A stretch of DNA of 64,000 nt from Methanobrevibacter sp. TMH8 (GCF_020148105.1 NZ_JAHLZE010000001.1:38362-102361); one strand, 5' to 3'. Positions 48,236 through 60,282 are shown, numbered from the stretch's first letter. A program made the numbers and translations. The notes: generated by a model not told the origin, from the sequence alone.

Positions 48236-50836
48236 TTATTTTACCCTCATTTCATCAATGATTTTATCTAAATCAGCAGCTTTACCATAGTCACTTTTAG
48301 CAGGATCTACACCATCTTCACCAAACATGGTTTGAATGACCATTCCACGGTTATCAGTAACTAATCCATTTTCTCTTACATTAAGATCTTGAAGAGCATT
48401 TACAAGTCTTCTTTGCATATAACCACTTTGTGCAGTACGAATAGCTGTATCAACTAAACCCTCTCTTCCTCCCATAGCATGGAAGAAAAATTCAATTGGA
48501 TCAAGTCCTTCTTTATAACTTGAATGAACAAAACCACGAGCTTTAGCACCAAGTTCATTTTTTCTAAAGTGAGGTAAGGTTCTTTCAATGTAACCCCTAT
48601 CAATCCGTCCACCACGAACAGACTGTTGTCCTACACAAGCAGTAATCTGAGTTAAATTAAGCATGGATGCTCTTGCACCAGTAGTTGCCATAATAACAGA
48701 ATGATTGTCCATTCCAAAGTAACTTTCAGCAATTTCCCCAGATTTATCCCTTGCTTCACCAAGAACTTGCATAATTTTCATCTCAAGGGTTTCTTCTAAA
48801 CTTCTTCCAGGTAATGCTTCAAGTTCATTATTTTCATAAGCTTCTACTAATTTATCTACTTTCTCCTCAGCACTATCAAGATGAGCTTCAATTCTTTCTT
48901 TAGCTTCTTCAGGAATTTCTTCATCATTAGTACTAGTAGTAATACCTACTTTCATAATACCAGAAATAGCTAAATCAGTTGAAGCATCAAGGAATTTTCT
49001 TGCTTCATTTGGCCCATATTCTTTCATTATTGTATCTAATATTTTACCTGAAAAGGAACCATATGCTTTCTCATCCATAGCACCTGAAATAAGTTCACCA
49101 TCTTCAATAACAACATAAGCATCATGTTCACATTCTTTAAGCATACATTCATCACATTTTTGACAAATTTCTGCTTTATATTGCATATTAAGATTTTCTG
49201 GTAGAAGTAGACTAAATAATTCTTTTCCTTCCCAATCTCTATTTTTTCTTTTGGGAATTGGGAGTTTAGCCTTTCTTATAATTTGGAAAGCCTGTTCTTC
49301 AGTAAATGTAGATCCAGTTCTTGTAAGTAAATATGCACCAGAAATATGATCGTGAATAGCTCCAATAATTGGTCCACCAAACCTTGGAGAGAGAATATGT
49401 TCTTGTACCCTCATAAGAGATTTAGCTTCAGCTCTAGATTCATCTGTTTGGAAAACATGCATGTTCATTTCGTCTCCATCGAAATCAGCATTGTATGGAG
49501 GACATACACATAAATTAAGTCTGAATGTTTTATATGGAAGAACTTTAACTTCATGAGCCATCATTGACATTCTGTGAAGTGAAGGCTGACGATTAAATAA
49601 AACAATATCTCCATCTTTTAAATGACGTTCTACTACAAAACCAGGTTCTAACATCTCAAGAATAGCTTCCTTAGTTTCATCATAAACTCTTATTTTTCTT
49701 CCATCAAGCCTAATAACATAGTTAGCACCAGGATGAACATCAGGACCATTGTTAATATGTTCTTTTATTTCATCAATATTCCAGTCATTAACATGGACAG
49801 GAACAGTGACTTCTTTAGCTATCATCTCAGGAACCCCGACTTCATTAATACTTATATTAGGATCTGGAGATATTACAGTACGTGCAGAGAAATTAACCCT
49901 TTTACCAGAAAGATTACTTCTAAATCTTCCTTCTTTCCCTTTAAGACGTTGTGCTAATGTTTTAAGAGGTCTTCCAGACCTATGTCTAGCTGGAGGCACA
50001 CCAGATGCTTCATTATCAAAGTAAGTAGTAACGTGATATTGTAAAAGTTCCCATAGATCCTCTACAATAAGCTGAGGAGCCCCAGCCTCCATGTTTTCAA
50101 CTAATCTTTGGTTAATCCTAAGAATATCAACAAGCTTGTGAGTTAAATCATCCTCAGAACGTTCCCCAGTTTCAAGAGTAATAGAAGGTCTAACAGTAAC
50201 TGGAGGAACAGGAAGAACTGTTAAAACCATCCATTCTGGCCTAGCTACTTCAGGATTAACTCCTAATACATAAGCATCATCATCAGTAATTTTTTCTAAT
50301 TTTTCTCTAACTTCACTAGGAGTTAATTTATAGTCTCCTTCAATTATTGAAATAGGTTTATCGATTTTAATGTCTTCTTGTTCTTCTTCGCAATGAGGAC
50401 ATTTATCTCTTCTAGCCAAGGTATAAATTTCTTTAATTAAATCATTGATACTTTCTTCATTTTCTTTTAAAGCATCAATTCTTGCCTTATAATCTACAAT
50501 TTCACTATCAGTTAAAAGAATGCGGCCGCAAGAGTTACATGTTGAACGTAAGATTTTATGTATTGTATCACCAAATCCAACATGAATAACAGGCCTTGCC
50601 AGGTCTATACTACCAAAATGTCCTTGACATTCTCCACCTTTAGCACCACAAGCACGACATCTTAAACTTGGGTCGATGACTCCTAAATGAGGATCCATTA
50701 ATCCATTTTCAATTGGATAACCATCTTCATCATAGGTATCTGGAGTTTCAATCTTAGTAACAGACATTTTCCTAATATCCTCTGGAGACATAAGTCCAAA
50801 GTTAATTTGAGAAATCTGTTTTATTATTCCTTTCAA
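48236..50836 (-). CDS. rpoA1: RNA polymerase subunit A'
   Basis: 866 residues. The catalytic NADFDGDEMNMHV loop (three metal-binding Asp) is intact; CRACGAKGGECQGHFG and CNSCGR form the clamp zinc site. The start is a TTG with AAGGAGCC 7 nt upstream, a rare start with a strong ribosome site. Forms the catalytic core with B' and A''. Confidence 0.98.
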   Translation of the reverse strand: MKGIIKQISQINFGLMSPEDIRKMSVTKIETPDTYDEDGYPIENGLMDPHLGVIDPSLRCRACGAKGGECQGHFGSIDLARPVIHVGFGDTIHKILRSTCNSCGRILLTDSEIVDYKARIDALKENEESINDLIKEIYTLARRDKCPHCEEEQEDIKIDKPISIIEGDYKLTPSEVREKLEKITDDDAYVLGVNPEVARPEWMVLTVLPVPPVTVRPSITLETGERSEDDLTHKLVDILRINQRLVENMEAGAPQLIVEDLWELLQYHVTTYFDNEASGVPPARHRSGRPLKTLAQRLKGKEGRFRSNLSGKRVNFSARTVISPDPNISINEVGVPEMIAKEVTVPVHVNDWNIDEIKEHINNGPDVHPGANYVIRLDGRKIRVYDETKEAILEMLEPGFVVERHLKDGDIVLFNRQPSLHRMSMMAHEVKVLPYKTFRLNLCVCPPYNADFDGDEMNMHVFQTDESRAEAKSLMRVQEHILSPRFGGPIIGAIHDHISGAYLLTRTGSTFTEEQAFQIIRKAKLPIPKRKNRDWEGKELFSLLLPENLNMQYKAEICQKCDECMLKECEHDAYVVIEDGELISGAMDEKAYGSFSGKILDTIMKEYGPNEARKFLDASTDLAISGIMKVGITTSTNDEEIPEEAKERIEAHLDSAEEKVDKLVEAYENNELEALPGRSLEETLEMKIMQVLGEARDKSGEIAESYFGMDNHSVIMATTGARASMLNLTQITACVGQQSVRGGRIDRGYIERTLPHFRKNELGAKARGFVHSSYKEGLDPIEFFFHAMGGREGLVDTAIRTAQSGYMQRRLVNALQDLNVRENGLVTDNRGMVIQTMFGEDGVDPAKSDYGKAADLDKIIDEMRVK

Positions 50837-50921
50837 AATATTGGCTCCTTAAATATTTCATTATTAATCTTAATAATTCGTTAATAATATAGTAATTTTA
50901 ATAAATTTAACTACAATCTTA

Positions 50922-52733
50922 CTATGCTTTATCCTCTAAAACTAATTTAGGGAATATACATAAACTCTTAAGTTCATCTAATAGAAGCTTGAATGCATAA
51001 GATATTTCAACAGGGTATGAGTCAACATCCCCACATATTGGGCAGTATTTTTTATCTCTTATTTTATCATAAACAGATATCATACCACAGTCACCACAAA
51101 TAATAGCTTCATATTTATCAGATTCATCCAAAAGTCTTTCTTTAAGTGCGAGAGCTGCTCCATGAGCAATCAAACAATCTCTTTCCATTTCTCCAAATCT
51201 GAGACCACCTTCACGAGCCCTACCTTCAGTAGGTTGACGTGTAAGAACTTGTACAGGACCTCTTGAACGAGCATAAACTTTATCAGTAGTCATATGATGG
51301 AGTTTCTGATAGAAAGCTACTCCTACAAAAATCTCAGCTTCTATTCTCTCACCATTCATACCATTATAGAGAGATTCACAACCAGCTGATTCAAAACCAT
51401 TATCTTTAAGAGCTTGTTTTATCTCTCCTTCAAGATCATCATTAAATGGAGTTCCATCAATCCTTTGCCCTTCCATACAACCTGCTTTACCAGCTACCAT
51501 TTCAATTACCTGACCTACAGACATCCTTGAAGGAATTGCGTGTGGATTAACGATTAAATCTGGAACTACACCCTCTTCTGTAAATGGAACATCATCTTGA
51601 GATAAAATAAGCCCTACAACCCCTTTTTGTCCGTGCCTTGAAGCAAATTTATCTCCAAATTCAGGTTGTCTTGTATCTCTAACTCTTATTTTAGCTAATT
51701 TACTTCCTTCTACAGTTTCAGTAAGAAGAACTGCATCAACAATACCTTTTTCACCATGCCTTACAGTAACAGAAGTCTCTCTTCTTCTCTCTGCTACAGT
51801 TCCAAACTCATCAATTTCTTCTAGGAACCTTGGAGGAGAAGTTTTACCAATAAGAACATCTCCAGATTCAACATAAGATTCTGGGTTTACAATACCATCT
51901 TCATCTAAGTGACGATATGCTTCTTCAGAACGATACCCTCTTACACCTTTTTCTGGAACTTCAAATTTATCTTCTTGTCCACCAGGATACCTTCTCTCAG
52001 AAGCCTCATAAGACCTAAAAAATGAAGATCTTGACATTCCACGTTCAAGCGAAGATTTGTTTAAAATAAGTGCATCTTCCATGTTATACCCTTCAAAGGA
52101 CATAACAGCCACTACAAAGTTTTGACCAGAAGGACGTTTGTCATAGTTTGTTGCATCAATAATTCGTGTTTTAACAAGTGGTGTTTGTGGATGATGCAAA
52201 AGATGAGCTCTTGTATCAGTACGTAACCCATAGTTAGATACATAGAGACCAAGTGCTTGTTTTGTCATACCTGCTTCCATTGTATTCCTTGGAGAAGAAT
52301 TATGGTCAGAAAATGGAATAATCCCTGCACAGATACCAAGCATTGTTGAAGGATCAATCTCTAAGTGAGTGTGATCTTCATTTAAATAATTTAATCCCAT
52401 TGCAATATATGAGTTTTCTTCTTCTTCAGCATCTAAATATTCAATGATGCCTAATTTTATAAGATCTTCCCATTTAATATCACCTTTTTCCATTTTTTCA
52501 ATATGGTCTTCTTCAAGTAATGGAACACCATCTTTAACTAATATTAATGGCCTTCTAGCTCTTCCAGGATCATTAAATATGTAAATCTCATCAGTGTCAT
52601 TATAATAAGTAATGTTCATTTCATCAGAAACTTCACCAGATCTTCTTTTTTGTCTCATCTCACTGACAAAATCATCAGGATCATCACAAGTTCCGATTAA
52701 TTCCCCGTTTATATATATTTTAGCTTTATTCAC
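50922..52733 (-). CDS. rpoB1: RNA polymerase subunit B'
   Basis: 603 residues. It carries the C-terminal part of the second-largest subunit: RSSFFRSYEASERRYPGG, KFASRHGQKGVVG and RFGEMERDCLIAHGA, with a C-terminal zinc site CGDCGM ... CPICGD. GTG start after GGAGGAGTTAG. Split B subunits are typical of methanogens. Confidence 0.98.
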   Translation of the reverse strand: MNKAKIYINGELIGTCDDPDDFVSEMRQKRRSGEVSDEMNITYYNDTDEIYIFNDPGRARRPLILVKDGVPLLEEDHIEKMEKGDIKWEDLIKLGIIEYLDAEEEENSYIAMGLNYLNEDHTHLEIDPSTMLGICAGIIPFSDHNSSPRNTMEAGMTKQALGLYVSNYGLRTDTRAHLLHHPQTPLVKTRIIDATNYDKRPSGQNFVVAVMSFEGYNMEDALILNKSSLERGMSRSSFFRSYEASERRYPGGQEDKFEVPEKGVRGYRSEEAYRHLDEDGIVNPESYVESGDVLIGKTSPPRFLEEIDEFGTVAERRRETSVTVRHGEKGIVDAVLLTETVEGSKLAKIRVRDTRQPEFGDKFASRHGQKGVVGLILSQDDVPFTEEGVVPDLIVNPHAIPSRMSVGQVIEMVAGKAGCMEGQRIDGTPFNDDLEGEIKQALKDNGFESAGCESLYNGMNGERIEAEIFVGVAFYQKLHHMTTDKVYARSRGPVQVLTRQPTEGRAREGGLRFGEMERDCLIAHGAALALKERLLDESDKYEAIICGDCGMISVYDKIRDKKYCPICGDVDSYPVEISYAFKLLLDELKSLCIFPKLVLEDKA

Positions 52734-52872
52734 CTAACTCCTCCAAATAATAAAGTAATATAAATTATAATCAATAATTGTAAATAAAATGATAGAAAAT
52801 AATAATATTAATAATATATTGATAAATTGACAAAGAAAAGAAAAATTGACAATAAATCTATAAGATTAATAA

Positions 52873-54414
52873 TTATTGAATAATACCCATTTCTTTAATT
52901 ACATTCTTAATTTCTTCTGAGTCTGAACCTTCAGAAATTTTACACATTAATGCTAAGTTCTTTACCAAACCACAATTAGGTCCCTCTGGAGTCTCATTAG
53001 GACATATTTTACCAAATTGTGTTGGGTGCAAATCCCTAGCTTCAAAATGAGGTTGACTTCTACTTAAAGGAGAAACTACTCTTCTAAGATGTGAAAGTGT
53101 TCCCATGTAACTAGTTCTATCAAGAAGTTGGCTTACACCAGCCCTTCCACCAACCCAATTACCTGTAGCTATAGCATGCTTAATATTTTCTGTTAAAACA
53201 TCAGATCTAACAGCTTGTTTAATTGAAGGTTCTTTACCACGAGAAATACTTCTTTCAAGTTGATAACTCATATCTCTTGTTAAACTTGTGAATGCAACAC
53301 GGAATAAATCTTCCATTAAATCTCCTGAAACACGGAGTCTTTTATTAGTGTAATGATCCTTATCATGAGGTTCTCTCATTTCATAAATAACTTGAAGTAA
53401 CATTTCACACATTTCAGCAAGATAAATCGCTTTAGCATCTCTTCTATCGCTTTCTACACCCATATGAGGGAGTAAATATCTGTCTATAACATCTTCAGCA
53501 CGTTTAATACGATATTCTTCAGTCATTCCTTTTGCAACTCTATTACCTATGTATTTAATAGCTGCTTGCTGTAAATAATCTTCTCTTTCTTCTTTAGATA
53601 GTCCTTCCATCTCTTTAGAATCAAGTTTTAATGCTGCTTCTGAAACTTGTATATCATCAGCTATTACCATTTGGAAATTAAAATCATCAGAAATAGCAGT
53701 GATAATATCTTCATCAGTAGACATTCCTAAAGCTCTAAGTAAAATTACAAGTGGTATTTCACCAGGAACATAAGGGAAAGAAATTCTTAAAAATACTCCA
53801 CTTTTCCTAGGTTTTCTATATTCAAGAGAGATTCTCGCTCTGAAACCACTTTTAATAGAGGTAACTATAGCTTTTGCACGTCTATCTTCAACTTCACCAA
53901 GACGTTCAAGAATAATTTTGTTTGGAGCTATCTCTTCCATAGTTACAACAGCTCTCTCAGAACCATTAACAATAAAATAACCACCAGGATCCTGAGGATC
54001 TTCACCTTTAACTAAAAGTTCTTCTTGATTAAGGCCATTTAAATGACAAATATCAGACTTAAGCATAAGTGGAAGTTCTCCAATGTACACTTTTTCAAGA
54101 GGATTTTTTTCTTCCCCATGATTTAATGCCATCTCAAGGTACATATGTGCAGAATAAGTTAAATTTCTAAGCCTAGCTTCAGTAGGATAAATCAAACTTT
54201 TTGAACCATCTGCTTCTTTAGTAAATGGTTTTTGTATCTCAACTTTACCTGTTTCAAGAGTATATTCCCCTTGTTCCAAAACAATAGGCTCAGTTATGTC
54301 AATTATATTTTGTATACGGTTGTTTACAAAGTCATTGTATGATTTGATATGATGATCTACCAAATCATATTTATCAAAAAATGCGTCTACCAATCCCCAT
54401 GTATTACTCTTCAT
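52873..54414 (-). CDS. rpoB2: RNA polymerase subunit B''
   Basis: 513 residues, N-terminal half of the second-largest subunit: EEIAPNKIILERL, DRYLLPHMG, and the C-terminal THLRR-like SHLRRVVSPLSRSQP and ARDLHPTQFGKICPNETPEG. The ATG has GGAGGAAGTCC. It is 140 nt upstream of rpoB1 and is separated from rpoH by an unusually long 836-nt spacer. Confidence 0.98.
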   Translation of the reverse strand: MKSNTWGLVDAFFDKYDLVDHHIKSYNDFVNNRIQNIIDITEPIVLEQGEYTLETGKVEIQKPFTKEADGSKSLIYPTEARLRNLTYSAHMYLEMALNHGEEKNPLEKVYIGELPLMLKSDICHLNGLNQEELLVKGEDPQDPGGYFIVNGSERAVVTMEEIAPNKIILERLGEVEDRRAKAIVTSIKSGFRARISLEYRKPRKSGVFLRISFPYVPGEIPLVILLRALGMSTDEDIITAISDDFNFQMVIADDIQVSEAALKLDSKEMEGLSKEEREDYLQQAAIKYIGNRVAKGMTEEYRIKRAEDVIDRYLLPHMGVESDRRDAKAIYLAEMCEMLLQVIYEMREPHDKDHYTNKRLRVSGDLMEDLFRVAFTSLTRDMSYQLERSISRGKEPSIKQAVRSDVLTENIKHAIATGNWVGGRAGVSQLLDRTSYMGTLSHLRRVVSPLSRSQPHFEARDLHPTQFGKICPNETPEGPNCGLVKNLALMCKISEGSDSEEIKNVIKEMGIIQ

Positions 54415-55250
54415 GGACTTCCTCCAGAATAAAATCTATAGATAAATTTTTATAATAATTTTATTTACAATTATATTCAATTGCATTGTATATAATCGGT
54501 TATATCAAAATATAACAATTTATACAAATATACGAATAAATGCATCATTTCAACCAATAAAAGAAAACAAACAAAACCCCTTTAATATCATATCACATAT
54601 AATTAAATTATATTATGTTATTTATAATAACATTATAATAAATTTAATTATTTTAAACTTAATCAAATTAATAAATTTATTTATCAGCATTATTTATAAT
54701 TTTTAAATTATAATTTTTAAATTTGCATAAATTTTATATTATAATTTTATTATAATGATAATATGATTTAAATCAGTTTTTATATGTTTAAATATTGATA
54801 AATTATATCTATCTTTATAAAGATAGATATTAGAATTTTATGAAATTTATTTCAATATCAAGTTACGATATTGAATTCAGTAAAATAAAAAATATAGAAT
54901 TCAATAATTATTGCCAAATGAATCTTATTTTCATGATAAATATTTTATATTTTTAATGAATAATTATTTTTAATGATTAATTACTAATAATTATAATAAT
55001 TAATAGATAGCTTAACTAATAGATAGCTAAAAAGCCAATATATCATAAATATTTAATAACTTACTTATAATAGCTATAAAATACTTGATAGTAACTATAG
55101 ATAGCTGATAATAGCTATAATAGTTAATAAATATATAATAGCTAATAAAAGTTATTAAATAGTTAAAAAGTTAATAATAGTTGATAATCGCCAAAATAGA
55201 AAATATAGGCAAATAATATTAATTAACTATGATAATTAACAATAAATATA
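54415..55250. other. rpoH-rpoB2 spacer with ATAGCTA-type repeats
   Basis: About 836 nt without a gene. From 54995 to 55190 it is built of imperfect repeats of atagcta/gataatagc. Normally rpoH and rpoB2 are adjacent, so this is an insertion or expansion. rpoB2 must have its own promoter here. Confidence 0.5.
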
Positions 55251-55484
55251 CTATCCTTCAACTAATCTATAAGTAACAAAAGTTCCAGCAGTAGGGCTGT
55301 CACGTGTAATTTCTAAAATATCTCCCTTTTTAGCATCAATAGCTTTAACAACAGGATCATCTGTTTTTATTTTAGGAAGATGTTCAATTTCAAAATCTAA
55401 ATCTTTAAAAACTTTTTTTATTTCAGATTCAGATAAAATAACATGACTTGGTACAAGTTCATGATTTAAGATATCTTTACTCAC
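55251..55484 (-). CDS. rpoH: RNA polymerase subunit H
   Basis: 77 residues, the usual length. MSKDILNHELVPSHVILSES, LPKIKTDDPVVKAIDAKKGD and ITRDSPTAGTFVTYRLVEG match archaeal RpoH. The GTG start has GGAGGAAATATT upstream. tRNA-Lys lies just upstream on the same strand. Confidence 0.97.
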   Translation of the reverse strand: MSKDILNHELVPSHVILSESEIKKVFKDLDFEIEHLPKIKTDDPVVKAIDAKKGDILEITRDSPTAGTFVTYRLVEG

Positions 55485-55568
55485 AATATTTCCTCCGGAT
55501 AAGAAAATTTAAGAGACATTAAGACTCTAAAAGAATTCATGTCTTAAGAAACTTAGAAATTTAAATAT

Positions 55569-55653
<85 letters not shown>

Positions 55654-55877
55654 AAATTAAAAATGCGACAAATAATTTATATTTAAATATACTTTCTCAA
55701 ATATACATATCTCAAATATGTATACTATCTCAAATATACTAAACATATACAAAATGTATTAAAATTTACATAAGTATTAAATATTATATACATGAATTAT
55801 CTTCATATGTATAATTATATTATTAATACTAACTACTATATAAATGTAACAGTTTAATACTTTAAATATATATTTAA

Positions 55878-55949
55878 CGCCCTGGCCGGGATTTGAACCC
55901 GAGTCGCGGGCTCGACAGGCCCACATGATAGCCCCTACACCACCAGGGC
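55878..55949 (-). tRNA. tRNA-Asp (anticodon GTC)
   Basis: 72 nt; acceptor GCCCTGG/CCAGGGC, discriminator G, anticodon loop CTGTCGA, T loop GGTTCAAATCC. No encoded CCA. A strong promoter lies about 65 nt upstream. Confidence 0.96.
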
Positions 55950-56254
55950 AGGGATTATTAATGAAAAATCAATGGATACAATCCACTCATCATTAAAGTA
56001 TAAAAATACTCATATATAAAGCTTTCGATTTATTATAAATTTTGATTAAAATCTTATTAAATTCCTACAAAAACTTTATTAAAATCTCTAAAAATCGAAT
56101 TATTATTGGAAATTTAAAGATAATTTAATGGAAATTTTAATTATTATACTGATATTATTGTTTTTTTAAGATATTAATATCTTTTAAAGTTTAAAAATCA
56201 TTAAAAGTTTTATTATCTTCACTATAATAATTAATAATGATATAAGTATTTAAA
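55950..56254. other. Spacer between tRNA-Asp and tRNA-Tyr
   Basis: About 305 nt. It contains the tRNA-Asp promoter (56013-56026) and otherwise AT-rich sequence. Confidence 0.45.
56013..56026 (-). promoter_or_regulatory. tRNA-Asp promoter
   Basis: Minus strand CGAAAGCTTTATATATG holds BRE-like CGAAA and box TTTATATA, the classical archaeal stable-RNA promoter. The predicted start is near 55990, about 40 nt before the tRNA. Confidence 0.7.
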
Positions 56255-56328
<74 letters not shown>

Positions 56329-56335
56329 TGTAGAA

Positions 56336-56413
<78 letters not shown>

Positions 56414-56701
56414 TATTGAAAATATCACGATATTTATAAAATATTTCACAATAATGAATACAGAAACAAAATCAGAGTCATTTAAAAACTTAGGTTCCTA
56501 TCATCCATCACGTTATACTATGTTAATTTTAATATTATATATACTTTTTCATTTCTTTTGATATATACATATGATATATACATATAATTCTAAAGTTATT
56601 TTATAATATTAAATAAACTATGAAATATATAAAATCATATAATAATGAAAATATATAAACATTATTTTAAAACAGCTATTATGTTTTATAAAAATTATGA
56701 A

Positions 56702-57540
<839 letters not shown>

Positions 57541-59292
57541 GTGCATTTTATAATAATATCTAAAAAAAATAACACATTTAAGATTAATGATAAATACTTA
57601 AAATCTAATAATGCTCCAACATTAATTTCAAAAACATTTAAAAAAATGGAAATAAAAAATTTTATTGTATATTGTTATAATTACACCCATATTGACCATG
57701 AAAAAGAGAACTATTCATTTTACTGTGATAAAAACAGAATACTTTTAGTAAATGGGTTAATAAATGTTGACAATGAAATAAGAGACTATGATATAGTAAA
57801 ATTCTTTAACAAACTAAACGATTCTTCTAAATTGACTGGAGATTATCAACTAATAAAAATTGATAAAAACGGAAATGGATTTATTAAAACCCCTATCTTC
57901 AGTATCAGACAATTATTTTTTTATGAAGACGAGAACTGTTCGGTTATATCAACTGACCCTAAGTTAATTGTAGATGGAATAGAAAAGTTCAAAGAGAAAA
58001 AATTTGTTAATCATTATGATATCAAATTTATAGAAGATAGTATCTTCAATAAATTGAGTGTTAGGAAATTTCCAAGAAATACAATATTCAAAGAAATTAA
58101 AAGACTATTTCCAAATGATAAGAAAAAATTCATTAATGGGAATATTGTTATAGATACAAATATCAAAATTGAAGCTCCAAAATCTTTCAAAAAAAAATAT
58201 AAAGAGAATAAAGAAAAGCTCTATGATGAATATTATAATGACTTAATAAATTTTACAGATAAAAACCTAAAATATCTAAAACCACAACTAAATAAAATAG
58301 TTCTAGGTCTTACAGGAGGCTTTGATTCTCGTTTAACCTTAAGCATATTCAGTAATCTATGTAAAAAAAATAATATTGCCTTTGAAACATTTGTAAATGG
58401 CAACGATGATAATGGTGATGTTATAATTGCTAACAAAATTTCAAAAATAGTTGATGTCCCACATACTCAAAACAAGCCACCAGGAGGAAAACACAAAAGT
58501 CCTAAAACCATAAACGACTATATGCTTGTTTTTTACATCGGAAAAGGTGATTTTGACTCGAATAACTTTGATTCATCACGCAAATATATTAATGATCAAC
58601 ATTTATTATATATAAATGGGATGGATGCTTATAAAAGACATGATATGGATTCAATATATAGTGGTAATAGGTGGTTTGCAAAACGATACCTACAAGATAA
58701 AAATTTCTTTTTCCCCCTGTTTTACACAGAAAACGAAATATTTTTCGCATTAGAAACGACAAAAAATAATCCAGAAGGTTATAAGGAATTTATATATGAA
58801 ATACTGAAAAGATCTAACCCAAAACTATTAGAAATACCAATTCTTGGGGACAACTTACCACAAACAAACATAAAACCATATTTGACTAAAAATTTATCAA
58901 ATCATGAACAAGAACCCTTTTTATGGGATTATTCATTTGTTAGAAAAAATCTAAAAATTATATTAAATGAAAATTTAAATAAAAAATTAGGATTAAAAAG
59001 TAAAATAATAATTAAAATAATTGGGTTAAACGAACTAGACTTCTTTCTAAATAAAAAAATCTACAAAATTATAAATGCCTACAGAAAAGAGAAAATCACT
59101 CTTAAATTAGCTATTAAAAAACTAATTGAAGAAAAATCATCACAAGAATATCCAAAAAGGAAAACAATGATAAGCATGGATGGAAAAAATCTTAAAAGAA
59201 AAACCATCAAAAACATGAGAATATTAATGGACTATGCATCAGTTGCAAAAATGAAATCTTTCCAAGAAATAGAAAAAGAACTAAAAATTTAG
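57541..59292 (+). CDS. Asparagine-synthetase-like protein without glutaminase cysteine
   Basis: About 583 residues. A PP-loop variant LTGGFDSRLTLSIF (SGGxDS-like, residues 262-267 of the longer form) begins the synthetase domain; the N-terminal about 210 residues look like a degenerate GATase II fold (LTGDYQLIKID, SVISTDPKLIVDG) but there is no Cys2. It should therefore use ammonia or amidate or ligate another substrate. The C-terminus is a Lys/Arg-rich helical tail. The GTG at 57541 is preferred because GGTGA lies 5 nt upstream; the ATG at 57529 overlaps it. It lies beside provirus relics, away from amino acid genes, so it may modify surface polymers or peptides; that is inference. Confidence 0.72.
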   Translation: MHFIIISKKNNTFKINDKYLKSNNAPTLISKTFKKMEIKNFIVYCYNYTHIDHEKENYSFYCDKNRILLVNGLINVDNEIRDYDIVKFFNKLNDSSKLTGDYQLIKIDKNGNGFIKTPIFSIRQLFFYEDENCSVISTDPKLIVDGIEKFKEKKFVNHYDIKFIEDSIFNKLSVRKFPRNTIFKEIKRLFPNDKKKFINGNIVIDTNIKIEAPKSFKKKYKENKEKLYDEYYNDLINFTDKNLKYLKPQLNKIVLGLTGGFDSRLTLSIFSNLCKKNNIAFETFVNGNDDNGDVIIANKISKIVDVPHTQNKPPGGKHKSPKTINDYMLVFYIGKGDFDSNNFDSSRKYINDQHLLYINGMDAYKRHDMDSIYSGNRWFAKRYLQDKNFFFPLFYTENEIFFALETTKNNPEGYKEFIYEILKRSNPKLLEIPILGDNLPQTNIKPYLTKNLSNHEQEPFLWDYSFVRKNLKIILNENLNKKLGLKSKIIIKIIGLNELDFFLNKKIYKIINAYRKEKITLKLAIKKLIEEKSSQEYPKRKTMISMDGKNLKRKTIKNMRILMDYASVAKMKSFQEIEKELKI

Positions 59293-59391
59293 AAAATACA
59301 AAATTTATAAATTTCATATAATATTATATTATGAGCTATTTCATATAAAAAAAATTAAGATTTATTAAAAATTTAAAAATTGAGGATTAAA

Positions 59392-60282
59392 ATGAGTAAC
59401 AATGATAATAAAATAATAAAAGACTCTATAATTGCATTAAAAAATGTTAAAGAAAAAATCCCACTTACAAATTGTATAACTAATTATGTAACAATTAATG
59501 ATTGTGCAAATGCCGTTTTAGCTATTGGAGGATCACCTATGATGGCTGATGATCCTGAAGAAATTGAAGATTTTGTTGAAATAGCTGATACCCTAGTGAT
59601 AAACATTGGTAAAATGAGTAAAAGCCAAATTGAAGCTATGCTTCTTGGAGCCGATTATGGAACAAAAACCAACACACCAATTGTTTTAGATCCAGTAGGT
59701 GTTGGAGTAACTAATCTTAGAAATAAAATTGTGCTTAAACTAATTAAAGAATCAAATATATCAGCTGTTCGAGGAAATATGTCTGAAATTAAAACTATAG
59801 CCCAACTTATTGATTTAGATGAGGTAAAATCCTTAAATAAAAGTTTAAGTAAAGGAGTAGATGTCTCTGAAGGGGATGAAACTACAAAAGAAAATTTAAA
59901 ATCAAATGCAAAGATAATTAAAGCATTAGCTAAAGAAATAGATACAGTTATAATAGCTAGTGGAGCTATTGATATAATTTCCGATGGAAAAACAGTTTTT
60001 GCTTGTGAAAATGGAGACTCATTAATGCCAAAGATAACAGGAAGTGGATGTATGCTTAGTTCAATTGTTGGGACTTTTTGTGGAGCAAATGATCCATTTA
60101 TAGGTGGAATAGCTGCTACAATAGCTATGGGAGTGGCTGGTGAAGAAGCTGGAAAAATAGTAAGAGAAGAAAAAACTGGAACTGGGACATTTAGATCTAA
60201 GTTAATCGATTATTTGTATAATATGGATGAAAAACTTCTCTTAAAAGAAACAAAATTATATGAAATCAAATTAATTAATTAA
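59392..60282 (+). CDS. thiM: Hydroxyethylthiazole kinase
   Basis: About 296 residues from the ATG at 59392 (GAGGATTAAA upstream; a TTG at 59380 is the alternative). PLTNCITNYVTINDCANAVL, GGSPMMADDPEE, VLDPVGVGVT and ITGSGCMLSSIVG are ThiM signatures. It phosphorylates 4-methyl-5-hydroxyethylthiazole in thiamine salvage. An acidic Ser/Lys-rich insertion (about residues 150-175) is longer than in typical ThiM. thiE follows on the same strand; an AATT repeat spans its stop region. Confidence 0.92.
   Translation: MSNNDNKIIKDSIIALKNVKEKIPLTNCITNYVTINDCANAVLAIGGSPMMADDPEEIEDFVEIADTLVINIGKMSKSQIEAMLLGADYGTKTNTPIVLDPVGVGVTNLRNKIVLKLIKESNISAVRGNMSEIKTIAQLIDLDEVKSLNKSLSKGVDVSEGDETTKENLKSNAKIIKALAKEIDTVIIASGAIDIISDGKTVFACENGDSLMPKITGSGCMLSSIVGTFCGANDPFIGGIAATIAMGVAGEEAGKIVREEKTGTGTFRSKLIDYLYNMDEKLLLKETKLYEIKLIN

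Noticed and set aside
59025..59045. Sequence ttgggttaaacgaacta resembling half of the palindromes at 11806 and 12004
   Set aside because: It lies inside the asparagine-synthetase-like gene, has no dyad symmetry, and is likely chance.
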